DNA from: Neocallimastix lanati (nom. inval.) | Lineage: Eukaryota; Neocallimastigomycota; Neocallimastigomycetes; Neocallimastigales; Neocallimastigaceae | Assembly (NCBI GenBank): GCA_016946835.1 | Contig: JACVTC010000137.1 | Location: 16,001-80,000 of the forward strand | Direction: 5' to 3' | DNA: 64,000 nucleotides | Shown: piece after piece, positions 38,765 through 52,900 of the stretch | Layout: the number at the start of each line of letters is the position of its first letter | Numbering within the stretch: position 1 is the first letter of the stretch | The notes under the pieces: model-generated | Told to the model about the DNA's origin: nothing | What the model saw: only the letters and a program-made list of their open reading frames with translations | The model's database searches: none | Program-made: the position numbers and the translations under genes

Positions 38765-39053
38765 TTCTATTATAAATATACATAAAATAAATAAATAACT
38801 AAAATTATTTTAAAGATTTAATTAAAAGAAAAGATGAAAAAGAAAATTTGATGAGAAGAAAACTAAAATAAATATAAATATAAACAATGATGTGGCTTAA
38901 ATTGAAATTATGCTTTTCTTCTATAGTAAATATATTTAATTCATTTTTTAAATAGAATTTATTGCTAAATAGCAAAGGACATATTAATACATAAAATATA
39001 TTGTAACTCTAAGTATTTAATTTAATGCATTAAATAAAATTAAGAATTTAATT

Positions 39054-39087
<34 letters not shown>

Positions 39088-39119
39088 CTTTTAACTATTT
39101 AAAATATTAAATTTTGTTC

Positions 39120-39304
39120 ATAGGATTCAATTTGTTCGTCTCAGCTTAGTTCTCTCATTGTCAAATCAACAAGTACAGGTAGTTTAATAAGCAATACAGA
39201 AAAATTTTTTTGTTAAAACAATATGTATTCCATTACTTGGCGAAGTTGGTTAAGAATTAGCATTGTAAGATAATCAATTCACATTAAATCAATATGAATT
39301 AAAT

Positions 39305-39383
<79 letters not shown>

Positions 39384-39710
39384 AAATATTTTTTAATTAA
39401 TTATTGTAATCAAGAGGCTATGAATGCCTTGGGGAAATTTCCTAATAGAACATTATTTTCATTCTTTAAGGTATGATATGCAATTAAAATATAATTCAAC
39501 TATGGGGTGTTGAAAAAAATACTGTAGTTCCCAATAATGAATATGATTCCAGAATGATAATGTATTCTGTATTTGATGAAGGCCAAGAATTAGATTTTTT
39601 ATTAAATAGAATTTTTTTATGAAAATGTAATAAAAGGGTTTTATTATAAAAATACCAAAACTTTGTTCTCTCTCCATATATTGATACCCAAATTAAAAAT
39701 GATTTAAACA
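39120..39710 (+). pseudogene. Possible relic coding sequence
   Basis: Balanced-composition stretches on the plus strand read as broken protein: about 39145-39205 (SSLIVKSTSTGSLISNTEKF) and about 39520-39615 (VVPNNEYDSRMIMYSV, FDEGQELDFLLNR). They are separated by stops, frame changes and a poly-A/TA tract (39309-39380). No family recognised. Confidence 0.3.
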
Positions 39711-39797
39711 ATTGAAAAAAAGAATAAAATAAAAGGAATAATCCTTCTAATGTTTTTAATAAAGATGAAACCTATTGAAAATTATGGTAAATGTATA

Positions 39798-39924
<127 letters not shown>

Positions 39925-40156
39925 TGTTATCAATTTCTAATATATTTTATTAATTATAATGAATATAATAACCATTATTAATTTTATTAATTATATTCAC
40001 TAATGAATTTAGCATTGTTAAAATATAATAATTATATTAATATAATAATTATATATTAATATATTTGTTATTTAATATTTATAAATGTTTATATATAAAT
40101 AGAAAAAATGGATGATGAATTTATTGTTGATGTCATATTTTATTATTAATAAAATT

Positions 40157-40160
40157 TAAT

Positions 40161-40235
<75 letters not shown>
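40157..40235. repeat. (TTTA)n microsatellite
   Basis: About twenty tetranucleotide repeats, degenerating to the right. Confidence 0.9.
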
Positions 40236-40237
<2 letters not shown>

Positions 40238-40555
40238 TATTTATTTATTTATATATTTATTTATATATTTTAATTGTAATTATATTTTAAAGTTAATATG
40301 TACCCAGTCAAAAATAATTTTATTGGCTTGGTCGAAAAGTAAAAAAGGAAAAAGTAATATTTGACCAATACCACAGAATAAGTATTAAAAAGATATTAAC
40401 AATTAGTATTATAAATGTATTTATTTATGTTTTTCATTTTCCTTATGTTTCATTTTTTTTATTTAATATTTGATTCACTATATATATATTTTTTTTTCAT
40501 TATCTTCTATTGTTAATATATTCAGATATTTTTATTATGCTACTCAAAAATTACA

Positions 40556-40589
<34 letters not shown>

Positions 40590-40651
40590 ATTCCTTCGAA
40601 AATTATTGGATGAATTCTAGAAGAAATGGGCCATATTAAAAATAATGATTA

Positions 40652-40834
40652 GAAAATCAAAAAAAAAAAAAAATTAAAAAATTTAAAACTTGTTCTATTG
40701 AAGGTTATTCATTTATTTTTTATTTTATTTTTTTTTTTTTTTTTTATTTTATTTTTTTTAAAAAAAATAAATGAATAACCTTCAATAGAACAAGTTTTAA
40801 ATTTTTTAATTTTTTTTTTTTTTTTTTGTTTTTC
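40652..40834. repeat. Long inverted repeat with poly-T loop
   Basis: The left arm (core 40674-40725, containing AACTTGTTCTATTGAAGG) and right arm (core 40760-40809, containing CCTTCAATAGAACAAGTT) are exact complements over about 50 bases and nearly so over 65. The loop is T-rich. The DNA could extrude a cruciform, and a transcript would form a long hairpin. Confidence 0.85.
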
Positions 40835-40835
40835 T

Positions 40836-41225
40836 GTAAAAATATGAATAAAGGAATGTTATAATTGTAGAAATATGAATAATGAATAAAGGAATGTTAT
40901 AATTATAAAAAATGAATAATGAATAATGAATAAAGGAGTGATATACTTGAAGAAATATGAATGAATAATGAATAAAGGAGTGATGAAATATGAATAATGA
41001 TATTAATGGAAATGATTATAATTATAGAAATATGAAGAATGAAAAATAATGGAAATGATTATAATTATAGAAAAATATGAATAATGATATTAATGGAAAT
41101 GATTATAATTATAGAAAAATATGAAGAATGAAAAATAATGGAAATGATTATAATTATAGAAATATGAAGAATGATATTAATGGAAATAATTATAATTATA
41201 GAAATATGAAGAATGAAGAATGAAA
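40836..41225. repeat. Imperfect minisatellite
   Basis: Recurring segments such as GAATAAAGGA(A/G)TG and GGAAATGATTATAATTATAG with GAAATATGAAGAATGA, arranged irregularly. It begins directly at the end of the long inverted repeat. Confidence 0.7.
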
Positions 41226-41814
41226 TTACATATTAATTTTTTAATGACATTTTTGGAGTCATTCATTTTGGAGTCATTCATTTATTTATCCACTGACTCA
41301 TTTACTCATTCAGTTTTTTTATTTATTTATTTACTTATTTATACAATTCCAGATAAAAAAGTTTTATTTAATTTTTTATATACAAAAATAAAAGTAAAAT
41401 ATACACTCAATTAAATAATTAATAATAGTAATAATATAAGGAAAATATATTTCCATATAAAAGATAATTATGTTAATAATAAATAATAGCAACAATAACA
41501 ATAATAATAAAAATAATAAACATTATTACTATAATTGTAATTATAATGATAGAAAACTATTTTGTATTTATTAATTTTCCTATTTTTTTTTCCTAACCAA
41601 TAATTTAATATGCATAATAATATATATATTTACTAGACAAATCTTATTTATATTTAATAATTCTATAAATTAAACACTAATTAATGATAATAATACTTAA
41701 TAATGCCAATTATAATTATAATTATTATTATTACTATTACTATTATAATTATAATATTTATAATAATAATTAATAGTAATTAATAATAAATAATGAATAA
41801 TGAATAATAATAAT

Positions 41815-42071
41815 TAATAAATAATAAATAATAATAAATAATAAATAATAATAAATAATAAATAATATTAAATAATAAATAATAATAATAAATAATAAAT
41901 AATATTAAATAATAAATAATGAATAATAAATAATATTAAATAATTGAATAATAAATAATAAATAATGGAATAATGAATAATGAATAATGAATAATGAATA
42001 ATGAATGATTAAATAATAAATAATAAATAATAAATACCAGTTATAATTACAATAATAAATAATAAATAATG

Positions 42072-42150
<79 letters not shown>
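41815..42150. repeat. AAT/AATAAATAATA-type microsatellite region
   Basis: Mixed repeats of AAT, AATAAAT and GAATAAT, becoming a nearly pure AAT tract at about 42070-42150. Confidence 0.8.
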
Positions 42151-42153
<3 letters not shown>

Positions 42154-42362
42154 AATTTAATAATAATTGATACAAAAATTTAAACTAAATTAAATCATAA
42201 AAATTTATGCAGATCGAGTTGTGTTTAATTCAAACTTTCGAGAAAAAGAAAACCATTCACAAGATTTATAATATAAAATAAATTTTATTTCATTATATTT
42301 TTATTTTATTTTATTATTTAATATTTTAATTGTGTGGTTTATTTTTTAATTTTATATAATAT

Positions 42363-42543
<181 letters not shown>

Positions 42544-43911
42544 TAACTAAGAAACAATATAAAAAAATTTTTGGATATTTTTTATATTAAAGTGTAACTT
42601 TAATTTATTAATGAATTAATTAATTAGCTTTTTTTTTAATAAGTTTTCTCCCAAATTAAAATGTTCTATTTTTTCATTTATATTATTTGTTCTTTTATTT
42701 TTTAAACATATGATATAAAATATCTTTATTTTTTTTTTTTTTTAATTTTTTTTTTTAAAAAAAAATACTAATGTTGACTAATAATATAATCTATTCAAAT
42801 ATAATTATTTAATATATTTATATGTATAATATAATATAGTATAATATATGAATAATATAATAATTTAATAATTTTAATAAAGTTTAATATAATATGAATA
42901 ATTATAATATAATTTCAATATATTAATAATATAAGTAATAATACATAAAACAGAGCAATATAATTTTTAATTTATTTAACGTATTTATTTTTAATTTTGT
43001 ATACATTCTGTATTTGAAAATTTATATATAATTTTTAATAATTCTATATAAAATCATAATAAAAAGAAAAAGATAAAGATAAATAGTTATAATAATAATA
43101 AGAAAACAATAACAATAGAATTTGTATACCGCCTTTTAATAATATATTTTTAGTAATTTAATGCAATAGATTCACATATAATTACTTAATATATTATAAT
43201 AAATAAAAAACTATAATTCCTATACTTTTTCATAATTATTAAATTTTATTAGTGTATAATTTGTATTTATAATATATTAAAAATTTAATTTAGGATTATT
43301 TGCACCATTCAAAAAGATGTAAATCATTAATATTCCTAATATATTATAAGCAAGAAAAATAATAATAATAAATATTAAATAATATATACTAATATAATTT
43401 TAGTGTGTACCGTTTTTAATAAAAAATTAAATAAACCTAATTTATTATTATTTTATTAAATTTATCATTATTATATATATATCATTATTATAAAAACAAT
43501 ATATATAAATAGAAAAAAGTTTCAGAAAAAAAAAAATTCGTATAAAATAAAATCTAAATTTTTTATTTCCTTTTTTTTTTTTATTTATAAATTAATATTA
43601 TAAATATTTTTCTTAAAATTAGAAGTATTATTGTAAATAGGTAAATAAAAAAAGGCTTATTAAAAAAAAACAATAAAAAAAAAAAGAAATCTTTAAATAA
43701 ATATTTAAAGTTTAATTTAAAATAATGAAATTTAATAATAAATATTAATGATAAAATATTTTATTTAAATATTTATAATAGAAAAATATCAGGAATAATA
43801 AAATAATTACTAAAGAATAAAAATTTAAGAAAATATAAAAAAATTTGCTGGCAAACTATATTTTTTCTTTTATAAAAAAAAAAATTTTTATAATTCAATA
43901 AAGAAAAAAAA

Positions 43912-45779
43912 ATGAAATATAATCAAGCTATTGCTCTTAGTTTATTAGTTGCAGGTACTTTAGTAGCTGCTCAAGAATATGGTGAATGTACTTCTTGTGT
44001 TGTTCAATATAAGGATCAAGATGGTAACTGGGGTTATGAAAATGATGACTGGTAAATAATTAATTATAAAAAATGAATGTTAAAATAAAAAGAAATAATT
44101 TAAATAAATTATATTAATACGTTAATTAATTGTGATATTTATTTTAAATTGTAATAAATATTATGATTTAAATTTTTAAATAATAAAATTAATGAAGGTG
44201 CTTAATTAATGATAAAAAATGTGAAAAGAAAGATTCAAATGATTGTGGAGTTAATGGCTATCCATGTTGTGATAAAACAACTGAAGTTGTTTATGAAGAT
44301 GAAGATGGTAAATGGGGTGTTCAAAATGGTGATGAATGGTGTTTAATAAAGGAAAATAAAGCTGCTGAATGTTGGAGTAAAGCCCTTGGATATCCATGCT
44401 GTACTACTACGAAGGAAGTTGTATATACCGATGAAAGCGGTAAATGGGGTCTTGAAGGAAATGATGAATGGTGTGGTATTGTTGATGGCGGTAAAGTAGA
44501 TGATGGAGATGATAAACCAAGTGGAGGCAGCGATGGTGTTACAAGAACTACCCTTGCCGATGGTGGTATTTTAGAAACTGGTGTATACAAAACCATGCCA
44601 CCAACTCACAAACAATCACCATATCCAGATGTACCAAATGAAGGAAATTATTCTTGTGGTAAGAAGTGGCATATGTTAGATGGTGTTTGTGTAGCCATGT
44701 ATTGTGAAGATAATGATCAATCTGAAAATTGTGATGATTGTGGTGGTGTTGCTGGTAAGAATGGTTGTGTTGCCGTTGACTCTTCCACTGGTAAATCTGG
44801 TATTTACCCAGAAGTTCATGATGCAACTAACCAAGAATGGAAATACTCTAGATCTACTCACTATGGTTTAACTTATGCTGGTGCTTGTGCTTTTGGTGTT
44901 TACGGTTTATGTAGTTTCAAATCCAATGTCACTATGGAATCTCCAATTTGTCAAACATTCTGTAAGAACTACCCAGATCTTTGTGAAGATCCAGTTGATA
45001 CTAAGCTTTCTCTTAGAGGTAACTTCATTGCTCCAAATGGTAACTACTACACTCAATTCTGGCCATCTCTCCAAGGTGATTATGATAACTATCTTTCTTG
45101 TGGTGAATGTTATGAATTAGAAATTACTCAAGAAGATGGTTCTCTTTATCCAGAAGATAATAGACGTTCTGAAAACATTATTGCTCAAATTGTTGATTCC
45201 TGTCCATGTTCCGCTAATGCTAAGTGGTGTTGTGGTTCAGGTATTGATCACTGTAATGAAATTGACTTTAAGTATGGTTGTCCAATTCCAGAAGGTAGTG
45301 TACACTTTGATTTATCCGATATTGCTATGGCTCGTTTACAAACTAATGATCCAAATGGTGGTATGGTTGAAGGTGTTATTCCAATTCGTTACAAGCGTGT
45401 TCCATGTCCAGTTAAAGGTAATATCTATATTAGAATTCTTCCAGGTGCTAACCAATGGTATTTCGCTATTAATGTAGTTAATGTTGCCAATATGGGTTCT
45501 CTTGTAGCTGTTGAAGTATTAAGAAATGGTAAGTGGGCTCCATTAGTTCGTGATCCAAATTACTCTTCTACTAGACCACAAGAACGTTACGGTTCATGGG
45601 TTGTCCCACCATTAAAGGAAGGTGAACAAAGTGAACCATTCACTACTCCATTAACTTTACGTTTCACTGATTCTGCTTTCAATACTCTTACTGCTCCAGA
45701 TGCTATTAAGGAATGGCCAACTACCGATGATTACTTCTATTACGTCGATAGTGGTGTTCAATTCCCAATGCCAAATTAA
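43912..45779 (+). CDS. Cellulosomal expansin/swollenin-like protein with three fungal dockerins
   Basis: Two exons, 43912-44051 and 44198-45779, join in phase across a GTAAAT...AAG intron lying inside the Trp codon of dockerin 1; the product is 573 residues. The signal peptide ends about residue 20 (VAA/QEY). Three CBM10-type fungal dockerins follow, each with the WG(Y/V/L)E/Q...(D/E)WC core; the first lacks the GYPCC motif present in the other two. After a Gly/Asp-rich linker (about 142-163), the catalytic-type part is an expansin-like double-psi barrel: [35 protein letters not shown] and the conserved HFD (Asp at 418). The C-terminal expansin D2/CBM63-like domain contains IRYKRVPCP and RYGSWVVPP. 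Expansins loosen cellulose networks without hydrolysis, and dockerins anchor proteins to the gut-fungal cellulosome. It is GH45-related in fold, so weak hydrolysis is possible. Confidence 0.9.
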
Positions 45780-46673
45780 AATAATTGATTTTTTAATATA
45801 TATATTAGATACTATTATTTTACAAAATAAAAAAAAATAAGAAAATTGAATGATCTTTTAATAATTTATTATAAAATTTTAAATTGTATAGTCATAAAGT
45901 TTAAATTTGAATGACCTATACCTTGAATTTAATAAAATTAATTTAAAATAGTTTGAATTTTATTAAGATTAAATGAAGAGATCAACATAAATTTTAAAAA
46001 AAAACAATAAATAAAATAAAATAAAATAAAATAAAAAAAAAAAGTAAATATAGTAAATTGTAAAAATAATAAATAAAGTTTAATAAAGTTAAAAAATTAT
46101 TAAATAAAACGAAGGGTTTTTTTTACAATAAAAAGGATATGTTTAAATAATTATTATTTTTTTTATTTATTAAGTTTATTTTTTTTTTTTTTAAATATTA
46201 ATTTTACATTTTATTAATGAAGAAGCGGAAAGGGAGTAAAATTATAAATATATTTTATAAAAATTAAAGTAAATTATAATTATATTTAATTAAAGATTAT
46301 TTCTTTTTTTGGTTTAATTTGCTTTTTCTTTTTTTTTTTTTTTTCATATAAAACTTTTTAATTACTATTATTTATAGTATAATCATTTATTTTTATTTAT
46401 TTAAAATAAAAAAAAATAATAATAAAACCAATTATTTTTGTTAATAAGAATTAAAATAATATTATTTAATAGACGTTTTATATATATTTATATATATACA
46501 TATATATTTATTTATTTTATTTTTATTTTATTTTAAATGGTGATTAAGTAATAATGAATAAAAAAAAAAAAAATTAAATAAATTGAAACAAAGATGATTT
46601 GAACGAATATCTTTTACAGTTCCCATCGAGAGTTTCATGTTTTATCAATAGAGATGGAATATTTTTGCGGAAT

Positions 46674-46704
<31 letters not shown>

Positions 46705-47799
46705 GAACTAAATTAATATTTAATATGAAATGTAAATATAAAAAAAAAAAATACACAATAATTGTGATTGTAAAAAAAAATATATATAACTTTAAAAAAA
46801 AAAAAAAATCAAAAAAGGTTTAAAAAGTTCAAAATGATGAATATCTTTATTTATTTATTTATTTATAACTATATTCTTTACCAAAAGAAATATATATAGT
46901 TTAGTTAATGATCCCAATAATAAATTTGAAAAGGGAATCATTAATTATATATATATTTATTTATTTATTTATTTTTTTAATATTATTTATTCTAATATAT
47001 TAAATTTAATAAAATTATTATGTAGTAGATAAACTCTAACAATTATCATTTATAAAATAAAAAATTAGTGTGATAAATTTAAACTTTTTTAAACAATAAT
47101 CATTTTATAGTATTTTATTGTGGTGAATTTAAACTCTAATAATTATCATTTATAATATTTATAGTATAGAATAATAATGCATGCTATTTAACTAAATTAT
47201 TTTATTTATGATATAATTATAAATTATATATAATAATCGTACATTAAAATTAACTAGTCCTCTTTAGTCTCCATACTATTCACTTTAAAAAGATGTTTAA
47301 CCTTTTTATTATATTTTATTTTAAATATTTAATATTTTTTTTTTTTTGTGGTAGAAATAATATATAATTTATCACTATTTAAATCCATGATACACATAAA
47401 AACTTTTAAAAATTTTTCTCTTTATTTTTCATTGTATTACAATAACTTTATTTTTTATCAAATTTTATTTTTAATATTTTTTTTTATTTGATACATTTTT
47501 TAACATATTTTTTTTTTTTTATTTATCTTAATATTTTTATTAATGTATTTTTAATTAAATTTTGTTTTTAATATTTTTTTTTTTATTTGATACATTTTTA
47601 TATATAAATATATTTTTTTTAATTCTAATATATTTAAAATGTTAAGTTTTTACACTTAAACGTATACAAATATATTAATACTTTTTAATAATTAATAAAT
47701 AAAAGTAATAGAAGTGTTTTCTCTTCCTATTCTAAATAAAAAAAAACAAAATAAAATAAAATAAATATAAATAAATATAAATATATATAAAGTACATTA
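45780..47799. other. AT-rich spacer
   Basis: No gene recognised. Contains AAAAT and TTTA repeats, poly-A tracts near 46680-46704 and 46792-46808, and two short similar stretches with CTCTAACAATTATCATTTATA (about 47034 and 47131). TTCATTAATGAAG-like short palindromes near 46215 are unremarkable. Confidence 0.5.
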
Positions 47800-48870
47800 A
47801 TGGGAAGAGCATGGTGGTAAACCTAAATGATCCTATCATAAAAAAAATATATATATATGCCTATTCCGTTGTAGCATGTTCCAATTATAGAGGTACTGGA
47901 GATTTTTTTCATGCCGCTAATGAAACTTTGTATAATTTCCACAAAGATTTTAAAGAATTTTTTTTTTTTTTTTTTAGATTTTACAAAAAATAAAAAAAAA
48001 AAAAAAAAAGTGATACATAGAAATTCATAGAAAATTCCTTGAGAATCGAATCGATTGCGAATCTACTAGTGGATAATTTATAAGCTTTGTAAACAGTATA
48101 ATCTTTTACCTATCCTATCCTGTAAAAGAGATTTCAATAAAATACTCATTATACGGTAGACTTTTTATTTTTTTTTTTTTTTTTTTTTTTTTTTCATATG
48201 AAGGTGTGATGTATATCACAAATGATATATATTGATGATTTAATCTAGAATAAAAAAAAAAAAAAAATGCTTTTATGCTTCATAACATATTCATAATTCA
48301 TACGTTTATTTAGCTTCAGAGAAAGATGGTTGTTAAGATTTAGAATTACAGCTGCAATATCGTGAAAGAGATAGTGTTAAAGCTCTACAGAACTCATGAA
48401 AGGTCAGATCGGAATTAATGTAGTTTCAGACGTTTTTGGTCCATATAGTAATGCCTTTTCACAAACAACTTCGACAGCATCGTTACAATGTAATAATCTT
48501 AAAAAACATAATAACCAATTAGCTGAAAGATTACATGAGTCTATTCTTTTATATAAAAGATAATAATAATAATAATAATAATAATTCAGCATTTATTATA
48601 TATTCTAAATATATAAGACATGATCATAATTTTATTAGTGAAGCAATATTTTGTAGTATTTTTATTTAAATTAGGACTTGATATAAATTAAACAAATAAA
48701 AAAAAAGATGGTATATCTTCTTTAATGGGAAGGCATGTCGAATTTAGGATTTTATCTTAGTTCAATATCATGTACAACGACATGGAGCTAATAGTTATAA
48801 TGAAAGATAATAATGGAAAGAACAGTTATCTATCAATTGCTCAAGTTTCAACATAATGAAAAAAAAGTTT
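47800..48870 (+). pseudogene. Decayed gene, possibly F-BAR-domain related
   Basis: Composition is markedly less AT-rich than the flanks and several plus-strand segments read as protein broken by stops, frame changes and T runs. They include about 47860-47960 (YRGTGDFFHAANETLYNFHKD), about 48350-48400 (LQYRERDSVKALQNS) and about 48396-48562 (FGPYSNAFSQTT, LKKHNNQLAERLHESI). The order acidic start, RERxxxxKALQ, then a helix ending in an AERLHESI-type segment resembles F-BAR membrane-bending proteins. The match is by impression only. A further relic with HVQRHGANSYNER lies near 48770. No intact start or splice chain was found. Confidence 0.35.
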
Positions 48871-49516
48871 AAAAATTTATTTAATTAAACATGTTACTTT
48901 TGAAAACATGTAACTCTAATAGAAAAAAAAAAAAATTAAATTTAATTATTTTCATATATTTTATAGTCTTTAAATAATATATAATTATTATTTTTTTTTT
49001 TTTTTTTTTTTTTTTTCATTTTTATAATAAAAATAAAATATTTTATATCAATTGTTTAATAGCTTTTTGTTAATAAATTATAATATATGTACATTTAGAA
49101 TATTCTATTTAATAATTTTTTTTTTTTTATATATAATACAACTAGATATTAAGTTGATTATTAATAAATAAATATATAAATAATTTAATAAATTTAAATT
49201 ATAACTAGTATTACCTATTATTTACAAATATTATATTGATAACAATTTAATAATAATAAAAATAATAATAATAGTTTTATAAAAAGAAAAAAAAAATTTT
49301 TTTTTTTATTTATTCTTTTAGCTAGTAAATTACTTAAAAATAAAAAATATATAGAGTACTTGAAAAAAAAACCCGTAAATAAATTTATATATATGAAAGC
49401 TTATATATAATTTATATATATATATATATATAAATATATTCTATTCAAGAAAAAAAAAAAAGTTGAAAAGATAGCATTATCATTAATAAAATATAACTTT
49501 TTTTTTTTTTTTTTTT
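48871..49516. other. AT-rich spacer between the relic and the arrestin gene
   Basis: No gene seen; poly-T at about 48989-49016, AT repeats and poly-A runs only. Confidence 0.5.
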
Positions 49517-49557
49517 AATTATTAAAAGTCATTTGCTATATTCTGTAGTAGTTGATT

Positions 49558-49559
<2 letters not shown>
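49517..49559. repeat. Duplicate of the 3' coding end of the arrestin gene
   Basis: About 43 bases containing AATTATTAAAAGTCATTTGC match 49600-49639, which is the stop codon and last codons of the arrestin gene. A 40-base poly-T run separates the two copies. The duplicate would also encode ...ANDF and a stop in the minus direction. Confidence 0.8.
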
Positions 49560-49603
<44 letters not shown>

Positions 49604-49604
49604 A

Positions 49605-49823
49605 TTAAAAGTCATTCGCTTTATTCTGTATTTGATTAGGTGATTGACACAGAGAGGATGATAAAGTGGCTTCATATATTGGAGATACTTTAGATGTCAC
49701 GGGATGACTTTTTAAACTTTTATCAGTTTTATTAATTTTATTATTATTTGATTTTGGTAATAGTTTATCTTTCATCGATGATTTTCTTGATGAGCTAGTT
49801 GATTGTTTTCTACTTGCATTATT

Positions 49824-49906
<83 letters not shown>

Positions 49907-52900
49907 CTTTATTGTTATATACGGAATCATTGGGAACAACAATAATATTATTTTGATAATTATAACTATTAGAATAAATACTGTAATCATCAAATGAAGG
50001 GATTTGATCGTCATGTAATAAATCTGACTTTATTTGATTTTGAGAAGCAGAAATTATTGAGCTGGATAAGGTGGCTTCATAGATTGGTGAAACTTTTGAT
50101 GAATGAGGATGATAGGTAATATTTTTCTTTTCATTTTTTTTATTTAACATATCTTCAGGTAATAACAATTCATTACTATTATTTGATACATATAATAAAG
50201 ATTTTGGAGTTGGTATAGATGTTAATGAATCTTCTTTTTGATTTTCTCTTAACCCATTACCATTTCTATTTCTTCTATCATAATTTGGACTTTTTCTATT
50301 TTTATCTTTAATATCATTATTATTATTTTTTTTTTTTTTTTTAAAAAAAAAAAAATTTTTAAAATTATATTTGTTAATAAACTTAATTTTTAATCATATT
50401 TCATAATAAATAAATAAATAAATAAATTTGTAATTAAATTATTAGGCAATAAATAATAAAAAAGTTATGTAATTAAATATAAAAATAAAAGTAAATAAAT
50501 AATCATAATATATAAATAAAATAAATAAATAAAAATAGATAAATATTAAAAAATAAATAAATATATCAATAATTAAATAAATAATTAATTATTTAAATAA
50601 GTAAATTAAATTAAAAAATTATTAGATAAATTATAAAATAAATAATAATTAAATAAATAAGTAAATAAATTAATTATTAAAAAGATAAATAATTAATTAA
50701 AATATGTTAGATTAATAATAATAAATAAAGTTACTAACAATTAAAATATGAATATATTCATAGTATTTTAAATAATTATTCATAATTATTCACCTGAATT
50801 TTCATTTTGAAATAGTTTTTGCCTGTATTTTGAAGTATTTAAAATTACATTATAAAATTGATCATCAAACTCTTTATTAAGACAGAGCTCTTCTCCACAT
50901 TCTCGTTGAGTTTTTGTAATAGTACCAATGATGATATCAAATTCAAAATCTAATTCTTTCATGGTGGGTGAAATAAAATATCCATATTTATTTGATAAAT
51001 GCCCTAGAATTTCTCCATATTTTCTATTTTCAATTAATAAACTATTTGGGATCCCTTCATCTTCTTCATAGTGATCATCTTCCATTATAGAATTACTATT
51101 ATCATCATTATTATAATTATAATTATTTTTATAATTTCTACTTGAACTACTTGAAATTTCATTAGTATTGGATAAAGAAGAAGAATTTGAATTGTAATTT
51201 TCTTCATTACTACCATCATAATACTGGTCAAAAAATTTTAATTTATTCATAATTTGTATTAATGAATTATTTGAATCATTTTGGTCTTCACTCTCAATAC
51301 CATTACTATTAGCTCCTTTCATATTAACGTCATTATCTGTACTGATCACCAAAGTCTTACTATGTTTATTCTTCCTTTTCTTATAATCTCTCATATCTTC
51401 TTCGGTGAGGGCCACGATTCTTAATTTATGTTGAACTATAATGGGCCACCTTGAGCGTTCATTTATGGTGGCTGAAATTGATGGTATCTTTACCTCAATT
51501 AATTGTAATAGATTATCCGATGGATTTTTTTCACCAGGATTCTCGTCCTCTTCACTAATAATCCTTTTTTTAATGTAGCAGTTACCATCAATTAATGGGA
51601 ATAATAACTGGTATCTGATATTTTTACTTTGTGGTTTTATTTTCAATTCATAAAACCGTTCCGATAATAACGTCAAACTATATTTATTTATCTTTTTTAA
51701 ATTATTTTTAATGGAACAATATTCATATAGCCCAACAATAAATCCTGCAATAGTCTTATCTATGGAAAGATTATTGATATCAACGGTGATTGGAATAATA
51801 TTTCGATGACAAAAACTGTTATTAGGTATACTTATTTTCATTTCAATTAAATCTTTATCATTACTATTTGAAATATTCCATTGTTTTTCTACTTTTAAGG
51901 GATTCATATTCATATAGGGATCAATATCAATTTGTTGATATACTCTTAACTTTTTAATGAGCATTATTTTTTTATCCTGCCAATCTCTTTGTTTTTTTTT
52001 TTTTTTTTATAAAAAAAAATATATATATATACATATATATAGTAATAATAATAATAATAATAAAAATAATAATAATATAAAAAATAATAATAATAATTAT
52101 AAAATAATAATATAAAAATAGAAATAAAAATAAAAATAAAAATATATATATATATATATATATAATATTATTATTATTATTAATTAATAAGATTATAGTT
52201 ATAATTATATTTTTTAAGGTAAATTCTTTTTAGATAATTACTTATATATAGTAGCACACATGAAATATTCAATTTTATAATTTCCAATTTTATATGAACT
52301 AGGAAGAGGTATGGAGGTATTATTTGATTTATGTTTCAAGTGAAAATAAAAAGGTAATATCTTTTTTCCACTCATAAAAGAGGAAGAAAATTTTGAATTA
52401 ATGAAGTCAAGTCGTGTGGAGTAAACTTCATCCATTGAGGAGACCGTGCCATTAATTTTATAGAAATCCTTAAAACTTTTACTACAATCAATAAATTGAG
52501 TCCCTAAATCGCCCCAAATAATATGATCTTGATCCACTAATATTTTTAACCCTTCATATTTTGATATGGAGGTATCACTATTGTCATTATTGTTGTTGTT
52601 GTTGTTGTTGTTACTGCCGTTTAAATTATTATTACTATTATTGTTACTGTGAGCAGTACTGTTATTATTAATGTTTGGATTTTCATAAAAATTGATATAT
52701 TTTAGTATGTCTTGAAAATTTAAAATATTGTTTTTTGATATAAATCCTACTAATTGAACTCTAACACATTTTACCATTTCAGGTTTTGGATATTCTACTA
52801 TAACTGAGCCTTTATTTTTTTTTTTTTTAATAATAAATATAAATATATATATAAATATATATTAATTTTTAAATTACAAGTTAGTATTTACTATAACGAT

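Noticed and set aside
44595-45779. Separate 394-residue expansin gene starting at an internal Met
   Set aside because: The upstream sequence continues in frame through the dockerins, and exon 1 supplies the signal peptide; the Met is internal residue 180.
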